Source of the DNA: Byssothecium circinans
Lineage: Eukaryota > Ascomycota > Dothideomycetes > Pleosporales > Massarinaceae
Assembly: GCA_010015675.1 (NCBI GenBank)
Contig: ML976984.1
Coordinates: 11,571-75,570, forward strand
Length of the DNA stretch: 64,000 nt
Direction: 5' to 3'
Both the position numbers and the translations under genes were made by a program. The number at the start of each line of letters is the position of its first letter. Within the stretch, counting starts at the first letter, position 1. Below are positions 28,197 through 39,293 of the stretch, piece after piece. The notes beneath the pieces were generated by a model. That model did not search any database. It saw only the letters and a list, made by a program, of their open reading frames with translations, and was not told where the DNA came from.

Positions 28197-30797
28197 ATGG
28201 AGCAAGTGCCCTCCCCACTGCGGGTGGGCTCTCCTGCGACGACAAGAAGACCAACCCTCACTCGAAAGAACACTTCAGGTTCCGACAGACTTTCGCAACT
28301 CTTTCCATCCCCATCACGTCCACCGTCGGTCGCCTCCATCAGTCCTCTCGAGACTCCCTCGCTGTCAAGACGCACATCGTATCCTTCCCCCCTCATCCCA
28401 GCCGCCGAACCCTCCTATCGCATACCCCGCGCGCCGCCGCCTCCATCTTTCCCCGAAGAAGACATCTCCTACAACTCGACACCCAGCTCATCCAGCCCGA
28501 GCAGGGCGCAGCCGCCTTTGCAGGGTCGCAGCGGAACAAAGAGTCTAATCAACCGCCTCGCTTCACGTCGAGGAACTAGAGGCGCAAGCTACAACAAGTT
28601 AGAAGATGAGGAGTCTCTGCTCCGTAGCGGTCAACTCAAGAATGTCGAGGAAATGGATGAGCCTGTGGGGTATGACCTGAGCGGCTTGGATGGAGGTATG
28701 CCCATGAGAGAGCTTAGCAGAACGAAGGAATTGGCGAGTGCGGCAGACGCTATCCAGCAGGAACGCAATATCAGCGAGGCCGGCTATGCCGCTGAATATG
28801 AAAGACTTGAGGCTCAACTAGGGGCGGGCATGGCCTCTATCGTGGAGGTACCGTTCATCGGGCAGGTCGCAACACCCGAGGCAAATGTAGGGCGCGGTCA
28901 TCGACGGGGACTCTCCGGCTCGCAAGCGATGCAAGCGACCATCAAGGACGCACAGGAGGAAGCCGAGAAGACGGGCGACATCGTGGCCGTCGCAGAGATA
29001 CCGGTCGATATCAGCGGTTTGACAGAAGATGGCAACGACTTTGAAACCCGCAGCGTGCTCACCGTCGGTCGCCCAGACAACAACGAGTCGCAAACCAGCT
29101 ACTTCTTTCCCCCTGATCCCGACAAGCCATGTTGGCGCCCATTTTCCATGGGCTGGCCATGGCTAACTTTCCTCGTTAGTGTTGCATTACTGTTAGCGGG
29201 CCTTCAAGAATTTCTGTGTCAATTGTCCATGAGGAGAGCAAAGGATGACCCCGAGCGTGGCGGCTTGATCCAGTTCAAAAAAGCTGGAGAGTTGAGCGTG
29301 CTCGCATACTTTACTTGGAAATACGCTCCCGTCTTGTTCTTAGTCATCTACGGTGTCCTTTGGCAAATTACCGATTTCGAAGTCAAACGACTCGAGCCTT
29401 TCTACCAACTTTCTAAGGAGAAAGGCGCAACGGCAGCTGAATCACTAAACATGGACTATCTTACCTTCACGAGCTGGCTCGTTCCTCTACGAGCTTTGCG
29501 ACACAAACAATACGCCGTTATCTATGTTTCCTTGGCAACTCTTATATCTAGCAGTCTAGTTCCAGTCCTGCAGTCTGCCTCTGTCGAAATGTATCCACCA
29601 CAGAAAGCCCGACAAGCCAAAGGCATGAAGGCAATACGAATCGATCCAGCTTGGTCAAGAGGTGTTTCTGCTTCACTCGTCTTCGTCGCTCTGTGTGGAG
29701 GTGTGCTCATGTATGAGATGCGCCGTAAGAGCGGGTTGCTTTCAGACCCCAGGGGAATAGCTGGTGTGGCAGCCATGGCTACAAAAAGCCATATTCTTGC
29801 CGACTTCCGTGGGTTGGATACCGCGCCTTTGAATAAGATACACAAACAGCTCCGCCATCGACGTTATGCTTTACATAAGAGCTCTCTTTGGCAGGGAGAG
29901 TATATCCGCAACACCACCGAGAAGATACCCGATACCGGTTCAGACCCCAGACCTCTCATGCTCCGACTTAGAGCAGGCGTACCATTTATCTGCTACATGG
30001 CGCTCTTCGTGATTGCGCTTCCCATGTTGCTGTTCATCAGAGGCGCTGGGGTTGCGATTGACAAGTTACCCTTTCTTCTGACAGCACTAGCTACGGTCGT
30101 CAAGGTTCTGTGGAGTACGATTAATTGTGACGTCCGTATGGCTGAACCATTTGTAATCCTCGCCCGAGGTCAGGCTCCCGCCAAAGTCCTCACACTCGAC
30201 TATACTGGCACAAACCCCATCTTCCTACCTTTTCAGGCATTCATCAACAAGCATTACTTGGTCGCATTGGTTGGACTCGGCTCAATCTTGTCAGAGGTTC
30301 TGACCGTCTGTGTCTCCGGTTTTTCGGTGGACGGGACCAAGTTCATCGCCGGCCACAGCGGCGAAGACACAAAAGATGGAGATGATGCGCTGGACCGCGC
30401 CAACACAGAAGAAACATTTACGTCTTTCTGGACATCGTTTGTGCTCTCTATCGCGATCCTCATGTTCCTCATCACGCTCGCCATTACCGTCTACCTCAAG
30501 AGATCTCACAAGTTTATGCCTCGCCAAGTCGGTACCATGGCTTCAGTCCTCGCCTTCATTCATCAGAGCAAGATGCTAGTCAATTTCGTGGACACAGAGG
30601 AACTCACGAGCTCGCAAATGACCAAGCACTTGGAGCGAAAGGGGAAGACGTATGGGCTTGGTTGGTTCTCAGGAAGAGATGGAGATGATCATTGTGGTAT
30701 TGATGAAGAGCCGCTTCTTGCGCCATATAAGTATGGTGTTGATTGGACGAAGACGCACTTGCTGGGTCATCAGGTCGGCACGTGGGAGCATTACTGA
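28197..30797 (+). CDS. DUF3433 multi-span membrane protein
   Basis: Single exon, 866 residues. Residues 1-300 are a cytosolic, Ser/Pro-rich, likely phosphorylated tail (many SPS and SRRTS motifs). Hydrophobic spans start at WPWLTFLVSVALLLAGLQEF (about 318), then APVLFLVIYGVLW, an amphipathic stretch near VIYVSLATLISSSLVPVLQS, VSASLVFVALCGGVLM, CYMALFVIALPMLLFIRGAG, LVALVGLGSILSEVLTVCVS and SFVLSIAILMFLITLAITVY. Pro/Trp-flanked first spans repeated in two halves are the DUF3433 arrangement found across filamentous ascomycetes; the Neurospora SPRAY protein is, as I recall, of this class and linked to calcium homeostasis and hyphal branching. A specific role here is not shown by sequence. Confidence 0.8.
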   Translation: MEQVPSPLRVGSPATTRRPTLTRKNTSGSDRLSQLFPSPSRPPSVASISPLETPSLSRRTSYPSPLIPAAEPSYRIPRAPPPPSFPEEDISYNSTPSSSSPSRAQPPLQGRSGTKSLINRLASRRGTRGASYNKLEDEESLLRSGQLKNVEEMDEPVGYDLSGLDGGMPMRELSRTKELASAADAIQQERNISEAGYAAEYERLEAQLGAGMASIVEVPFIGQVATPEANVGRGHRRGLSGSQAMQATIKDAQEEAEKTGDIVAVAEIPVDISGLTEDGNDFETRSVLTVGRPDNNESQTSYFFPPDPDKPCWRPFSMGWPWLTFLVSVALLLAGLQEFLCQLSMRRAKDDPERGGLIQFKKAGELSVLAYFTWKYAPVLFLVIYGVLWQITDFEVKRLEPFYQLSKEKGATAAESLNMDYLTFTSWLVPLRALRHKQYAVIYVSLATLISSSLVPVLQSASVEMYPPQKARQAKGMKAIRIDPAWSRGVSASLVFVALCGGVLMYEMRRKSGLLSDPRGIAGVAAMATKSHILADFRGLDTAPLNKIHKQLRHRRYALHKSSLWQGEYIRNTTEKIPDTGSDPRPLMLRLRAGVPFICYMALFVIALPMLLFIRGAGVAIDKLPFLLTALATVVKVLWSTINCDVRMAEPFVILARGQAPAKVLTLDYTGTNPIFLPFQAFINKHYLVALVGLGSILSEVLTVCVSGFSVDGTKFIAGHSGEDTKDGDDALDRANTEETFTSFWTSFVLSIAILMFLITLAITVYLKRSHKFMPRQVGTMASVLAFIHQSKMLVNFVDTEELTSSQMTKHLERKGKTYGLGWFSGRDGDDHCGIDEEPLLAPYKYGVDWTKTHLLGHQVGTWEHY

Positions 30798-31155
30798 AAG
30801 AAGAAGCATTGTTGTACTATTTTTCAGGATGTGCATGTATTTGGAGTCACCGGATATGTTTTGAGATACCTTGGGTTTGGGTTTAGAGGAGGCGCGCCAC
30901 GCTTGGATTATACTAGTGTCACATGAAGTTAGTGTGAGCTCAGTTTCGTTGCGTCACAGTAACATTTTTATTCTCCTATATCACACTTCTCCAGTTTCCT
31001 AGCAGCTCTGATATGATTAGAGCCAAAGCTTCCAATCTCTAATGCCGGCTTCCCACAACCCTAACACACACAGATTTATTCGTTCATCTTAACCAAAGTC
31101 CCTTCCACTCTCCTCATACCATCTCTTCCAAGCCCCACCCTCCACAACAACCCCC
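30798..31155. other. Intergenic, nothing recognised
   Basis: Lies between convergent gene ends; AT- and pyrimidine-rich 3' flank of the DUF3433 gene. Confidence 0.5.
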
Positions 31156-31869
31156 TCATCTACCCTCTCTATACACCGGATCAACCTCATCATCAAGCCC
31201 CGGTCCACTCCCCACCTCCTACTCCCACCCCCAACCCTCCTTAAACACCCCATTCTTCTCCATCAATTCCTCACTCTCCCACGACTCCTGCTCCTAAACC
31301 CACTCACTATAATTCTTCGTCCTCCGTATCAACCCCTGCATCTGCTCCTCCAACCTAGCAATACAAAACGCCGCGTACTCGACATCGCGACGCACATTGA
31401 GATCCAGCGCTTGGATTTTTCTCTTGAGGGACAGGAAGGCAGTTTTATCCCGTTGAGCTTGCTATTTCCAGCACGCGTCGGCGCGGGGGTTGCGGGAGTG
31501 GATGCCCGGTCCAGCGGCTGCAGTGGTGAGGATGATGTCGCGGTTTGCGATGCTGGTGCTGAGGGTAGCGATGGAGGTGTAGAGGGCTATCATGCGGAAT
31601 AGGAGGACGGGCGAGCAGAGAGGTAGTGGTGGTGGCGGTGGCGGCAGTGAGATGAGGGTCTGTTTGAGTGGTGGAGTGACGAATGGGGCCAGTGAGAGCG
31701 GCGCCATGGAAGATACTCTTCCTTCGGGTTGGGGCACCATCGTCGCTGGTGCTGGTCCTGTTGAGAGCTTGCTGCGCGATTGCGAAGTGCTATCATTGCT
31801 TAATGCTGTATCGCGAGCGGAGGCTTTGTGCTTGCCGGAACTAAAGATCCCGTCTTCGTCGAGACGCAT
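31156..31869 (-). pseudogene. Unrecognised gene broken by three in-frame amber codons
   Basis: One frame runs from the ATG at 31869 to a TGA at 31156 and stays protein-like throughout, but contains TAG at 31462, 31294 and 31219, each in frame. Segments between the stops are highly charged and helical (QAQRDKTAFLSLKRKIQ, FCIARLEEQMQGLIRR, SWESEELMEKNGVF), unlike chance sequence. The N-terminal half is Ser/Pro-rich with LPPPPPPLPL and a hydrophobic stretch after it. Each TAG can be read as a former CAG (Gln). I do not recognise the family. Splicing around the stops was tried and does not work for the second one (a 14-bp gap only). Confidence 0.5.
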
Positions 31870-32483
31870 TTTATCGGTATCGTATAATTGTGGATCTTAC
31901 GGCGGAAGTTATAATGTAGTAATGTATTGGTGAGTACTTGTGTAAAACGTCTAGTAACTGTGACGAAAACAGAGAAACTAGCAGTGCAGACTTCAGTATT
32001 TATAGGGGGAGGAATAATATGCGGACCAGCCAATGTTGAGATGCAAAAAATGAAAAGCACGAGTTCCGTCAACGTTCGAAGGGTCGGTCTTGTTGGCATG
32101 TTTGGGTTGGGTGGATCCTATAGGTAGGGACGCGAATTCAATAGGGGTCGTTTGAATAACGAAGAAGGAGTTCGTTCAAGTTGTCTACTTTGTATTTCAA
32201 ATTATTCGTACACCTCTCTTACAAACTTTCTCCTGGTTTGTTTTGCTGTTCAGTGGCTTACCCAAAGTTTAACACCTTCGCTACCTCCACCCAATCATTC
32301 CTCCCCCCCTTAACAATTATGATCATTCCCTCTCCGCCCATTACTAGCCAACCTAATAATAGAGAAAAGGAAGGGAAAAAAGAAAAAGCCTTCAACGACT
32401 CTCTTCTGCCTCCGCAATCGAGATTCTTAGAAAATCGAAGACACAAAAAAGAAATTGCTATCGACGCCTTCAGACTTCCTTAG
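31870..32483. other. Intergenic, nothing recognised
   Basis: Upstream flank of the amber-broken gene; short ORFs only. Confidence 0.45.
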
Positions 32484-32567
32484 TGCGCTCCCGAAGGAAC
32501 GGGCTTAATTTTCGCATCATAGATACAAGATAGCAGGCCCGCGCGTTAACCACTCCGCCAAAGCGCC
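32484..32567 (-). tRNA. tRNA-Ser(GCU)-like sequence, probably degenerate
   Basis: On the minus strand GCGCTTTGGCGGAGTGGTTA reads as acceptor 5' arm plus a type II D-arm, followed by an anticodon-loop-like CTGCTA. The far end GGAGCGC pairs with the acceptor arm. A GCCCG that could close the anticodon stem (CGGGC) lies about 25 nt further on, as if an intron were present, but no normal T-arm (GTTCRANYC) follows; only GTTCCTTC is seen. No T-run terminator follows. It is most likely a decayed tRNA gene rather than a working one. Confidence 0.35.
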
Positions 32568-33888
32568 TTAAGATTTCTCGTATTTCGATAAAAATTTGTA
32601 GCCTAAAATAACTCATATACTTTACTTATCCCAGCATCAGTTGCTATCGCGACAGACGACTATGATGACGTATTTGCCAGTGCGGGCTCCATAGTGGGGA
32701 GGAGGGAAGGGCGGAGCTTACGCCGCCCTTTGCGCCTGCTTCTAGACAGTATGATGGGCGCTTTAGCATAGAGGAAATACATTGACGAGATCAGTGAGGT
32801 ATCACGAGTTATGCAAAAGATCATGCTAATAGTCATATATCAAAGATGAAGAAGAAGGGAGTTGGGGAAACAGCAAGACCGCTCACGCAGAACTCCTTGC
32901 TGTAGACAAAGTTTTTGCTGATGCCGGAGGCAGAAAAAGCGGTACATATTTTACGCTTCACAGTCTGATATCTTCGCTTGAGCAGAATGAAGCAGTTCCA
33001 TGTTTCACGGTTGCCTGAACCTCAAGTTTTTCTCTTCTTACCACCCTTCCGCTCCCCACTCCCAAAGATTTAAACGATCTGAACTCTTCCGGGAAGCAAC
33101 CCGTCCCCATGACATTCACAATCCTCCATCTCCCAAAATCATGGCTTCTTTCCCAAGCAGACGATTTCTCGAAACATATCTCCGATCGTGTTGGCATGGC
33201 GGCGGTGAAGTGAAGGATTTCAGACAACACAGCACAATTTACACTTGGTCTTGTTTATAAACTGGACTACCTACGGCAACATTTCTTATCAATGGGCCTC
33301 AACCAGAGCAAAACCACTGCTTTTTCTTTCCGGTTTCCAAACTCAACCATAACCATCGCCCCCACTACGCTTGCGGCAGCACTCGATACTAGTATCATGG
33401 TTCGCAGTGGTGCGTATTCCTGTGATTGAAAGGTCGACCATGAGGATCCATGGGCTAAGCATGCGAAGGGGATGGACAACGCTGAGAAGCGATGCAGCGA
33501 GGAGTTAGTGGGCCAAGAGTTTGGATACTGAATGTGTACATTAGTGAAATCACAGGTGCACAGGTACAGGTCATGGAGCATATGAAGTATTGTAAGATTG
33601 TCCAATTGAAACCTACGACAAGCTAAGCTACTAAGCTCCGTAGGCGCCGGTGTGAAGTCAAGGAGAAAAGAAACCGCCCATGATGCATCAAGTATACCAT
33701 CCTTATCCCGGGGAATATCGATCTGAAGCTGAAACTAGAGTACAGGATCCCGTATTTTTCCTTCCAAGCGTGATCATCGTAAGGTCGTGCACGATGTGTG
33801 CGCAAAACTTCTTTACCGAGAGCCCACATGTAGTCCGTGGCTCACGCGTACCACTTGCTTGACAGTTCGGCTGCTCGTTCGTATTGAT
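32568..33888. other. 1.3 kb without a convincing gene
   Basis: The longest candidate is a minus-strand 112-codon ORF at 33267-33605 with one hydrophobic stretch (TMILVSSAAASVVGAMVMV); with no family resemblance it is left uncalled. Confidence 0.45.
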
Positions 33889-35276
33889 TTACAACTCCTC
33901 TTTGACGCGTTCGGTGGCAGATTTAGCGGACGCAGCAACAGACTCGTAGGCCTTCGCAGCAGACTTCGAGGCTTGAGATGCAGCGGCAGAGCCAGATTTG
34001 GAAGCGGCAGCGGCAGACTTGGAGATGGAGGCGGAGGCGCTGGAGGCACTCTTTGCAGCGGCGGCCGATGCGCTAGAGGCACTCTTTGAAGCGGCGAGCG
34101 AGGCGCTAGAAGCACTCTTCTGGGCGGAGGCACTTGCGAGGGTAGCACTGGCCTGGGGACCAGTAGCGAGGCCGACTTGAGCTTTGAGCCAGTTGGTGTA
34201 TCCAGCGAAGCCGTTGGTAGCTTCGGCGTACTGGGAGCCGACATTGGAGGTTGCAGCCCCGTAGGCGCTGCCAGCAGATGCCGACACGTTATCTCCTGTG
34301 AGCTGAGCACGGTGCTTGCGAGCGAGAGCCAAAAGCTCATTACGCTTGGAGCCTTGGGGAACCTTGATGCCGTTCTTGTCAGCCCACTCCTTGATCTGGC
34401 TGTCGGACCACGAGTTGAGAAGAGCGTCACTCAAGCTCTGCTGAGCGGCAGCGGCCGAAGACGAAGCGGAGGCATAGGCGCCCTGCATGTTCAGACTGGC
34501 CAAACGAGAGTTGCGACGGATGTTGGCAATCAATCTATCGCGGGTGGAGGGCTGGGGTACTGGGTAGCCGCGCTCGTCGAACCAAGACTTAAGGTCGGAG
34601 TCAGACCACGACTCGTATACCCAGTCACCGGGGTAGGCAGCAGTCTCAGAGAGCTTGTTCGCAGCGGTCTGGTAGTTCTCGCGGACGCTCTTGAGGAGAG
34701 AGTCACGTTGACGCGGCTGGGGAACGGGAATGGAATGCTTGTCGGCGAAAGCCTTAAGTTGGGAGTTGGACCAGCTGCATTTGTTAGTTGTGTAGTGATT
34801 TGGAGTGAGGACACGTACGAATCGAAGAACCAGTCTTTGATGTTAACATAGGCGTTGTTCGCAGACTCCTCGGTCTCAGTCCAGTAGCTCTTGACCTGCT
34901 CTGCCAGCGACTTGGCATCCTTCTCAGTGCCCTGCTTTGCCTGGGCGCCCTTGAGGGTCAGGTAGTTCTGGAGGGTCTGGGCATCCCAGCTGTTATATGG
35001 GGTCACGACCTTGTCATTCCAGTTGTTCTTGACCAGGTTCTCGAGGTCTTTCCGGTCCGCTGGTGTAGGGTGAGGGATGTTGTTATCCGAGAGCCAGCGC
35101 TCCAGCTCCGTCTCATGCCATTTGTTGTACACTGTGGGAAAAGGTTAGCCTGGTTCCCTCGGAGGAGACGTTGAAAAGGCGTATGCACATGACCTACCAG
35201 CCTTGCCTCCCCAGATGTTGCATTCGGCGACAGCGGCAAGACCCACCACAAGGGCGGAGGTGACAGAGAACTTCAT
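33889..35276 (-). CDS. Ish1/Msc1-like stress protein with LEM-like repeats
   Basis: Exons 35198-35276, 34819-35131 and 33889-34774 sum to 426 codons in frame (425 residues). MKFSVTSALVVGLAAVAE is a clear signal peptide. Four or more Ish1 (HeH/LEM-like) repeats follow, each with a W-[SHD]-[DE/N]-x2-L start and a Pro turn: WHETELERWLSDNNIPHPTP, WDAQTLQNYL, WSNSQLKAFADKHSIPVPQP, WSDSDLKSWFDERGYPVPQP, WSDSQIKEWADKNGIKVPQG. The last 90 residues are almost only Ala, Ser and Lys in 11-residue repeats (KSASSASxAAx). In yeasts Ish1/Msc1 proteins sit in the nuclear envelope/ER lumen and are stress-induced or affect recombination. The same location is likely here. Confidence 0.88.
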
Positions 35277-36119
35277 TCTGCAATCGGTGTGTAGAGGTGT
35301 CGATCGGAGCAACCAATATGGATAGATTGAAGAGCAGCAGGTGCGGGTATCAGTAAATTAAGGTGGTGTCAAGGACAGGATGTGAGGAGTGACGGGCAGC
35401 AGTGGTGTCGGAAGTCTTAAGAAGTCTGGGGAGACGGACAAAGGTGCAAGTCTGCAGGTCTGCAGGCGAGCGTGTTTGTGACGTAGCTGGACGGTCCAAC
35501 ACCACAATCAAGGTCGCGCCTGCCGCCTCGGGCAGCCAATGAACGTAACCAGCCGCGCTGTCGTGCTTGCCTTCTGCGTCTCAAGCTTCGCGTCCGCCAG
35601 GCCTGGAAGCCGATCGAACTTTTGAAGGAACTTTTTGAACCTCAAACGCGTCATGCCTGTCTATCGTTGTAATAATTACCTTGAACTTTTCATACCCTGT
35701 GTACGTTTGTGGCAGAGGCAAGCGCCAGAACTGTTCCACCTTTACGAGCCAGCATGGCATTTCGAATTTCCCCATCACATCACGACCGCGAATTTGCGGG
35801 GATGGCGCTACGCTGTGACGTCATCACGAACCTATTCGCCTACGCCTCCATCCTGTGGCATGCTTATGCGAGATGATGGATGCAGAAAATTCACCTCTTC
35901 AGAAAGATAGCCAGAGCTACTGTTTGCATTTCTTTAGTGCTTGAGGCTCAGTGCATATGTAGCTGTGACTTGGGAATGATGCCGCATTCCGAAATTCGTG
36001 GACTAGCACCTTTACCACCTCTATCGCATATAGTCTGCCCTGCACTCCAAGTGAATTATACATACACCAATAACATACAAAACTCCTCTCAACTCCGATC
36101 GGCAGCCAGCGGAGCATAC
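35277..36119. other. Promoter side of the Ish1/Msc1-like gene
   Basis: About 840 bp with no gene recognised; it ends at the 3' end of the next minus-strand gene. Confidence 0.5.
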
Positions 36120-36659
36120 TCACGGGTCCCTGTCCCTTCCACCTTGACCTACAACCCTCATTAGCTCGACACTCCACACCAGCTATTAAGAGAACTTACC
36201 AGACCAGAACTTCTTCGGCACCTTATCGTTCTTCGCATCCTCATTGCTGACCTGTTCATGTGCCCTCTCAGCCCTCTGATCCACCTCCTTATTGTGCTCC
36301 TTCACATCCTCGCTCTCATTCTCCTTGCTGGGTGGATCGTCGTTCAGAATCTTAGGTTGAGGCTTACCACTTCCCTTCTCGCTACCTCCCTTGTCGCTGC
36401 CCCCGCTCTTCTCTGAGGACTGGGATGACGAGGACGAGGACTGCTTCGCGACCTTCGGTGGCGGGGGCCCAGGGTGCTCGAGGTCCTCACGTCCACGCGC
36501 TCCCTGCTTTTGGGGATTCTCGCCTGCGGGGTTGCCTTCGCCGGAGCCGTAATCTTGCGTGGCGAATCGAAGTTGCAGAGATGCGCGTGGGGCGCTGGTG
36601 AGGGCCGGTCGGAGGGCTGCTGTACGGAGCAGCATTGTGGAGGGTCGCAGGAAGGACAT
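36120..36659 (-). CDS. Small mitochondrial protein of unknown function
   Basis: Exons 36200-36659 and 36120-36148 give 162 residues from the ATG at 36659 (an in-frame ATG at 36680 adds seven). The N-terminus MSFLRPSTMLLRTAALRPAL is Arg/Ser/Leu-rich without acids, ending near LQLRFATQDYGSG, a typical matrix-targeting presequence. The rest is disordered and charged (Ser run, KGGSEKGSG, DVKEHNKEVDQRAERAHEQV) and ends FWSGQGGRDRDP after a 51-bp intron. The intron model is supported by a clean donor and a conserved-looking ending. The last codons overlap a second good donor (GTGAGT), so a further exon is possible. Confidence 0.65.
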
Positions 36660-37221
36660 CGTGGATTGTGATATGAGCATCTGTGTACAAACTGGTGGAT
36701 TGCAGGTGGTAGAAAGGTGTTCGGGGATGAGCTTTGTATGGGGATGTCGTATGTTACAAAACTGTGGAGCTTAGAAGGGAGCTGTGTCTATGTTGTTGCG
36801 CATGATGTCACTATCACAGAGTCGCGCTAAGCCGTAATCTGCTCACGTATTTAGGTAATCTCAAGGAATAAAACTAGAAAGTCAACGCCTTAGTAAACTA
36901 CGACATTCAAAGGATACAATCAGGCTTAGCTCCCAACGTTCACCACCGCCGGAGATTATGTTTCATGCATGCCATCACATCAATGAATCGTTTTCTGGGC
37001 AACATCGGACAGCCAACTCACGCTCGAGCGAAGATGCTTCTATTAACGTATCCAACGCTACTCACCGTAAGGGTATCATGCTCAAGCAAGTCCAATCCAC
37101 CGTATCACTCTTGAACCAAAAACTCCCCCCAACTTGCACATATATCCAAGCCAAAATGGCCTCTCAGCTGCGCGTAGCTGCCGTACATACAACGTATCTT
37201 CATAGATGGCGGGACGTATAA
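36660..37221. other. Intergenic, nothing recognised
   Basis: Upstream of the small mitochondrial-protein gene and downstream of the RBR ligase; no coding content seen. Confidence 0.5.
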
Positions 37222-39293
37222 TCAATCGATGCCAACCATCGAGCCCTCTACTCTCCAATCATCAACTTCCACATCTCTTGGTGCCGTGTGAATGGCCTCA
37301 GCATCTACTTCTACATGGCTAAGCCATGTTCCAACTCTGTTCGCTCCACGCTTCGTTCCATCACGGGATAGGCCTGCCATAGTCGATGTTTTGACGTTGC
37401 GAATAACGGTCACGGGAGGGGCTCGCGGAGGCTCTCGTACAAGCCGGCGACTGAAGAAGGATGTTCGCGGTGCTGACGTGCGTACTGCTGCTGCTCGTGC
37501 AGCTGAATTTGCTAGGGGACGGACTGCGTATGAATCGTTCATGTGATGGCCGCCGGAATTGCCTATACTGTATACGTGGACACTGGGCTCGGCACGGCGG
37601 AGTTCGGAGGCTGTTGGTGTGGAATCTAGTCTGAGTTGGGCCTGGAGATGCGCAGCGAGCACATCCTCGGCATGGTCGAGATCGCGATCTGAGCGGTGGC
37701 GTGTTCGTGTACTGATACTGCGGCGTATTGGCGGGGGTGCCTGTTCATGTGGCATTTCCACGACTTCGACAACGTTGTCGTATGGGATACGCATGTCATT
37801 GAGGCGATCCTCTTCGTCGAGATGGTTGTAGTTGAACCAGGGGCAATTGCATGTCTTCCAAGGGGCAGCGCAAACCATGCAGAATTGAGCTGTACAGCGG
37901 CTATAAAGTGTGAGCACGACGAAGGACCATAGAAATGCTACTGACTCACCAAGTCATGTGGTTACAGCCCTCCTTGAGCTCGACCACAGCCTTACAATTG
38001 TAGCATCTCTGCCAGCCCTTCTCTTTTGCCATTTGGACTAAGCGATTCGTCTCTTCATCCCTCGGACACTCCCGTCTTGTGTGAAATCTGCTGTTGCAGA
38101 GGACACACACCTTTGTATTGCATCGTCCGCAACGGGCATACTTGCGACCGTAGGTGCGATCCATGCGTATTTTGGATGGCTTTATCCATTCCCCACAGCT
38201 CTTCATCGGGCAGTACAGTCGGTTCGCCGTTGTGTATTCCTGGTATTTCTTATTCCATAGTCTTTTAAACTTGTCGTCGAACAAACGCTCGACATATTTG
38301 AGGGGTATGTGTTCCGCGTTGCAGCAGGTCGGGGGCATGTGTTGCGGATCGCTGACAGAGAGGGTGAACTGGCGCTTCAGGCATGAATGGCACATGCGGT
38401 GACCACAGCCAAGTTTGGCCGTCTTGTGTACAGGAAGATCATCAGTCATGCAGACGAGGCATTCCACTCTGTGGATGGTCAGCGAAAATACTAATAGACC
38501 AGGTATGGTAGGTTAACCTTGGAGCTTCCTTGTGCAGCGACTGGGACGGCCGAAGCGGCGGTCGGAAGAAGTTGGCAAGCAGACCACCAGTACTTCTTCG
38601 TGCAGGTTCTCTCACTGAAAGCGACTGTGTTCGCGTGATGGGGGTAGCGGTGGAGGTGGGTAGTTTGGTCGTGCTCGTCCGGCGGGTTGATGGCCTCGGC
38701 CTATAGCCTCGATGCGGCTCTCGAGCAGACATGCTGCGGATGACTCTGGGCACTTCGTCTTTGCGTGTTGAAGCGGATCGAGAGCCCGATAAAGGCGTGT
38801 GTGCAGTCCTGCTTGACGACCCACCTTCGTCACTCCTATGCCTCGTTGAGCGCCGAACGGTAACCTCCTCAATTACGCCAGATCTTGGCCGGCCGTAGAC
38901 GTAGTCCTCGCTCCGATCGTCCTCGGCTCGTTCCCTCCTCTTCTTGCGTCGCACTGTGCCATCCCCTCTCTCCTCCCTGGGACTGCCCCGAGACTTGACC
39001 TTCCCCCCCAGCTCCTGTGCCATGCGCTGGGGCTCACGTCGACGCTTAGTCTCCGGCCTGGAGTAGTACGACTCCCTCCGCGCCCTTAATTCATCAAGGT
39101 CCAGTTCGGCCTCTCTTCGCGCCTCTCCGGCCTGTCGACGTGCGCGTCGCTCTCGCTTGGCGGCTGCGTATTCGTCGTCGTCGTCGTGGGAGCCCCGATG
39201 CCGATGTCGCCGGCGGTGTCTGGGCTCGCGCTCGTCCGAGGAATTGTCGTCGTAGTAATATCGTGATTCACGGTCGGAGCGGTCTCTGGCCAT
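37222..39293 (-). CDS. RBR (RING-IBR-RING) E3 ubiquitin ligase
   Basis: Exons 38519-39293, 37950-38469 and 37222-37900 sum to 658 codons in frame (657 residues). Residues 1-255 are basic and disordered (HRRRHRHRG, RRKKRRE). RING1 starts at VECLVCMTDDLPVHKTAKL with GHRMCHSCLKRQF; the IBR has CPMKSCGEW, CGRCNTKVCVLC and HTRRECP; RING2 is CYNCKAVVELKEGCNHMTC plus CRCTAQFCMVC, where the Cys in GCNHM is the catalytic thioester-forming residue. RING2 is split by an intron inside a conserved Cys codon, with the frame restored by splicing. After RING2, TCNCPWF is typical of fungal members. It transfers ubiquitin from an E2 through the RING2 Cys to unknown substrates. The ATG at 39293 was chosen because upstream codons look like leader. 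Confidence 0.9.

Noticed and set aside
7401..31464. Reassigned amber codon (TAG read as Gln) in this genome
   Set aside because: ARL1 and other intact genes use TAG as their normal end, and the TAG-bearing genes show other signs of decay or have no known family.
33267..33605. 112-residue minus-strand ORF with a hydrophobic stretch as a small membrane-protein gene
   Set aside because: No splice, promoter or family support; the composition is like surrounding non-coding DNA.
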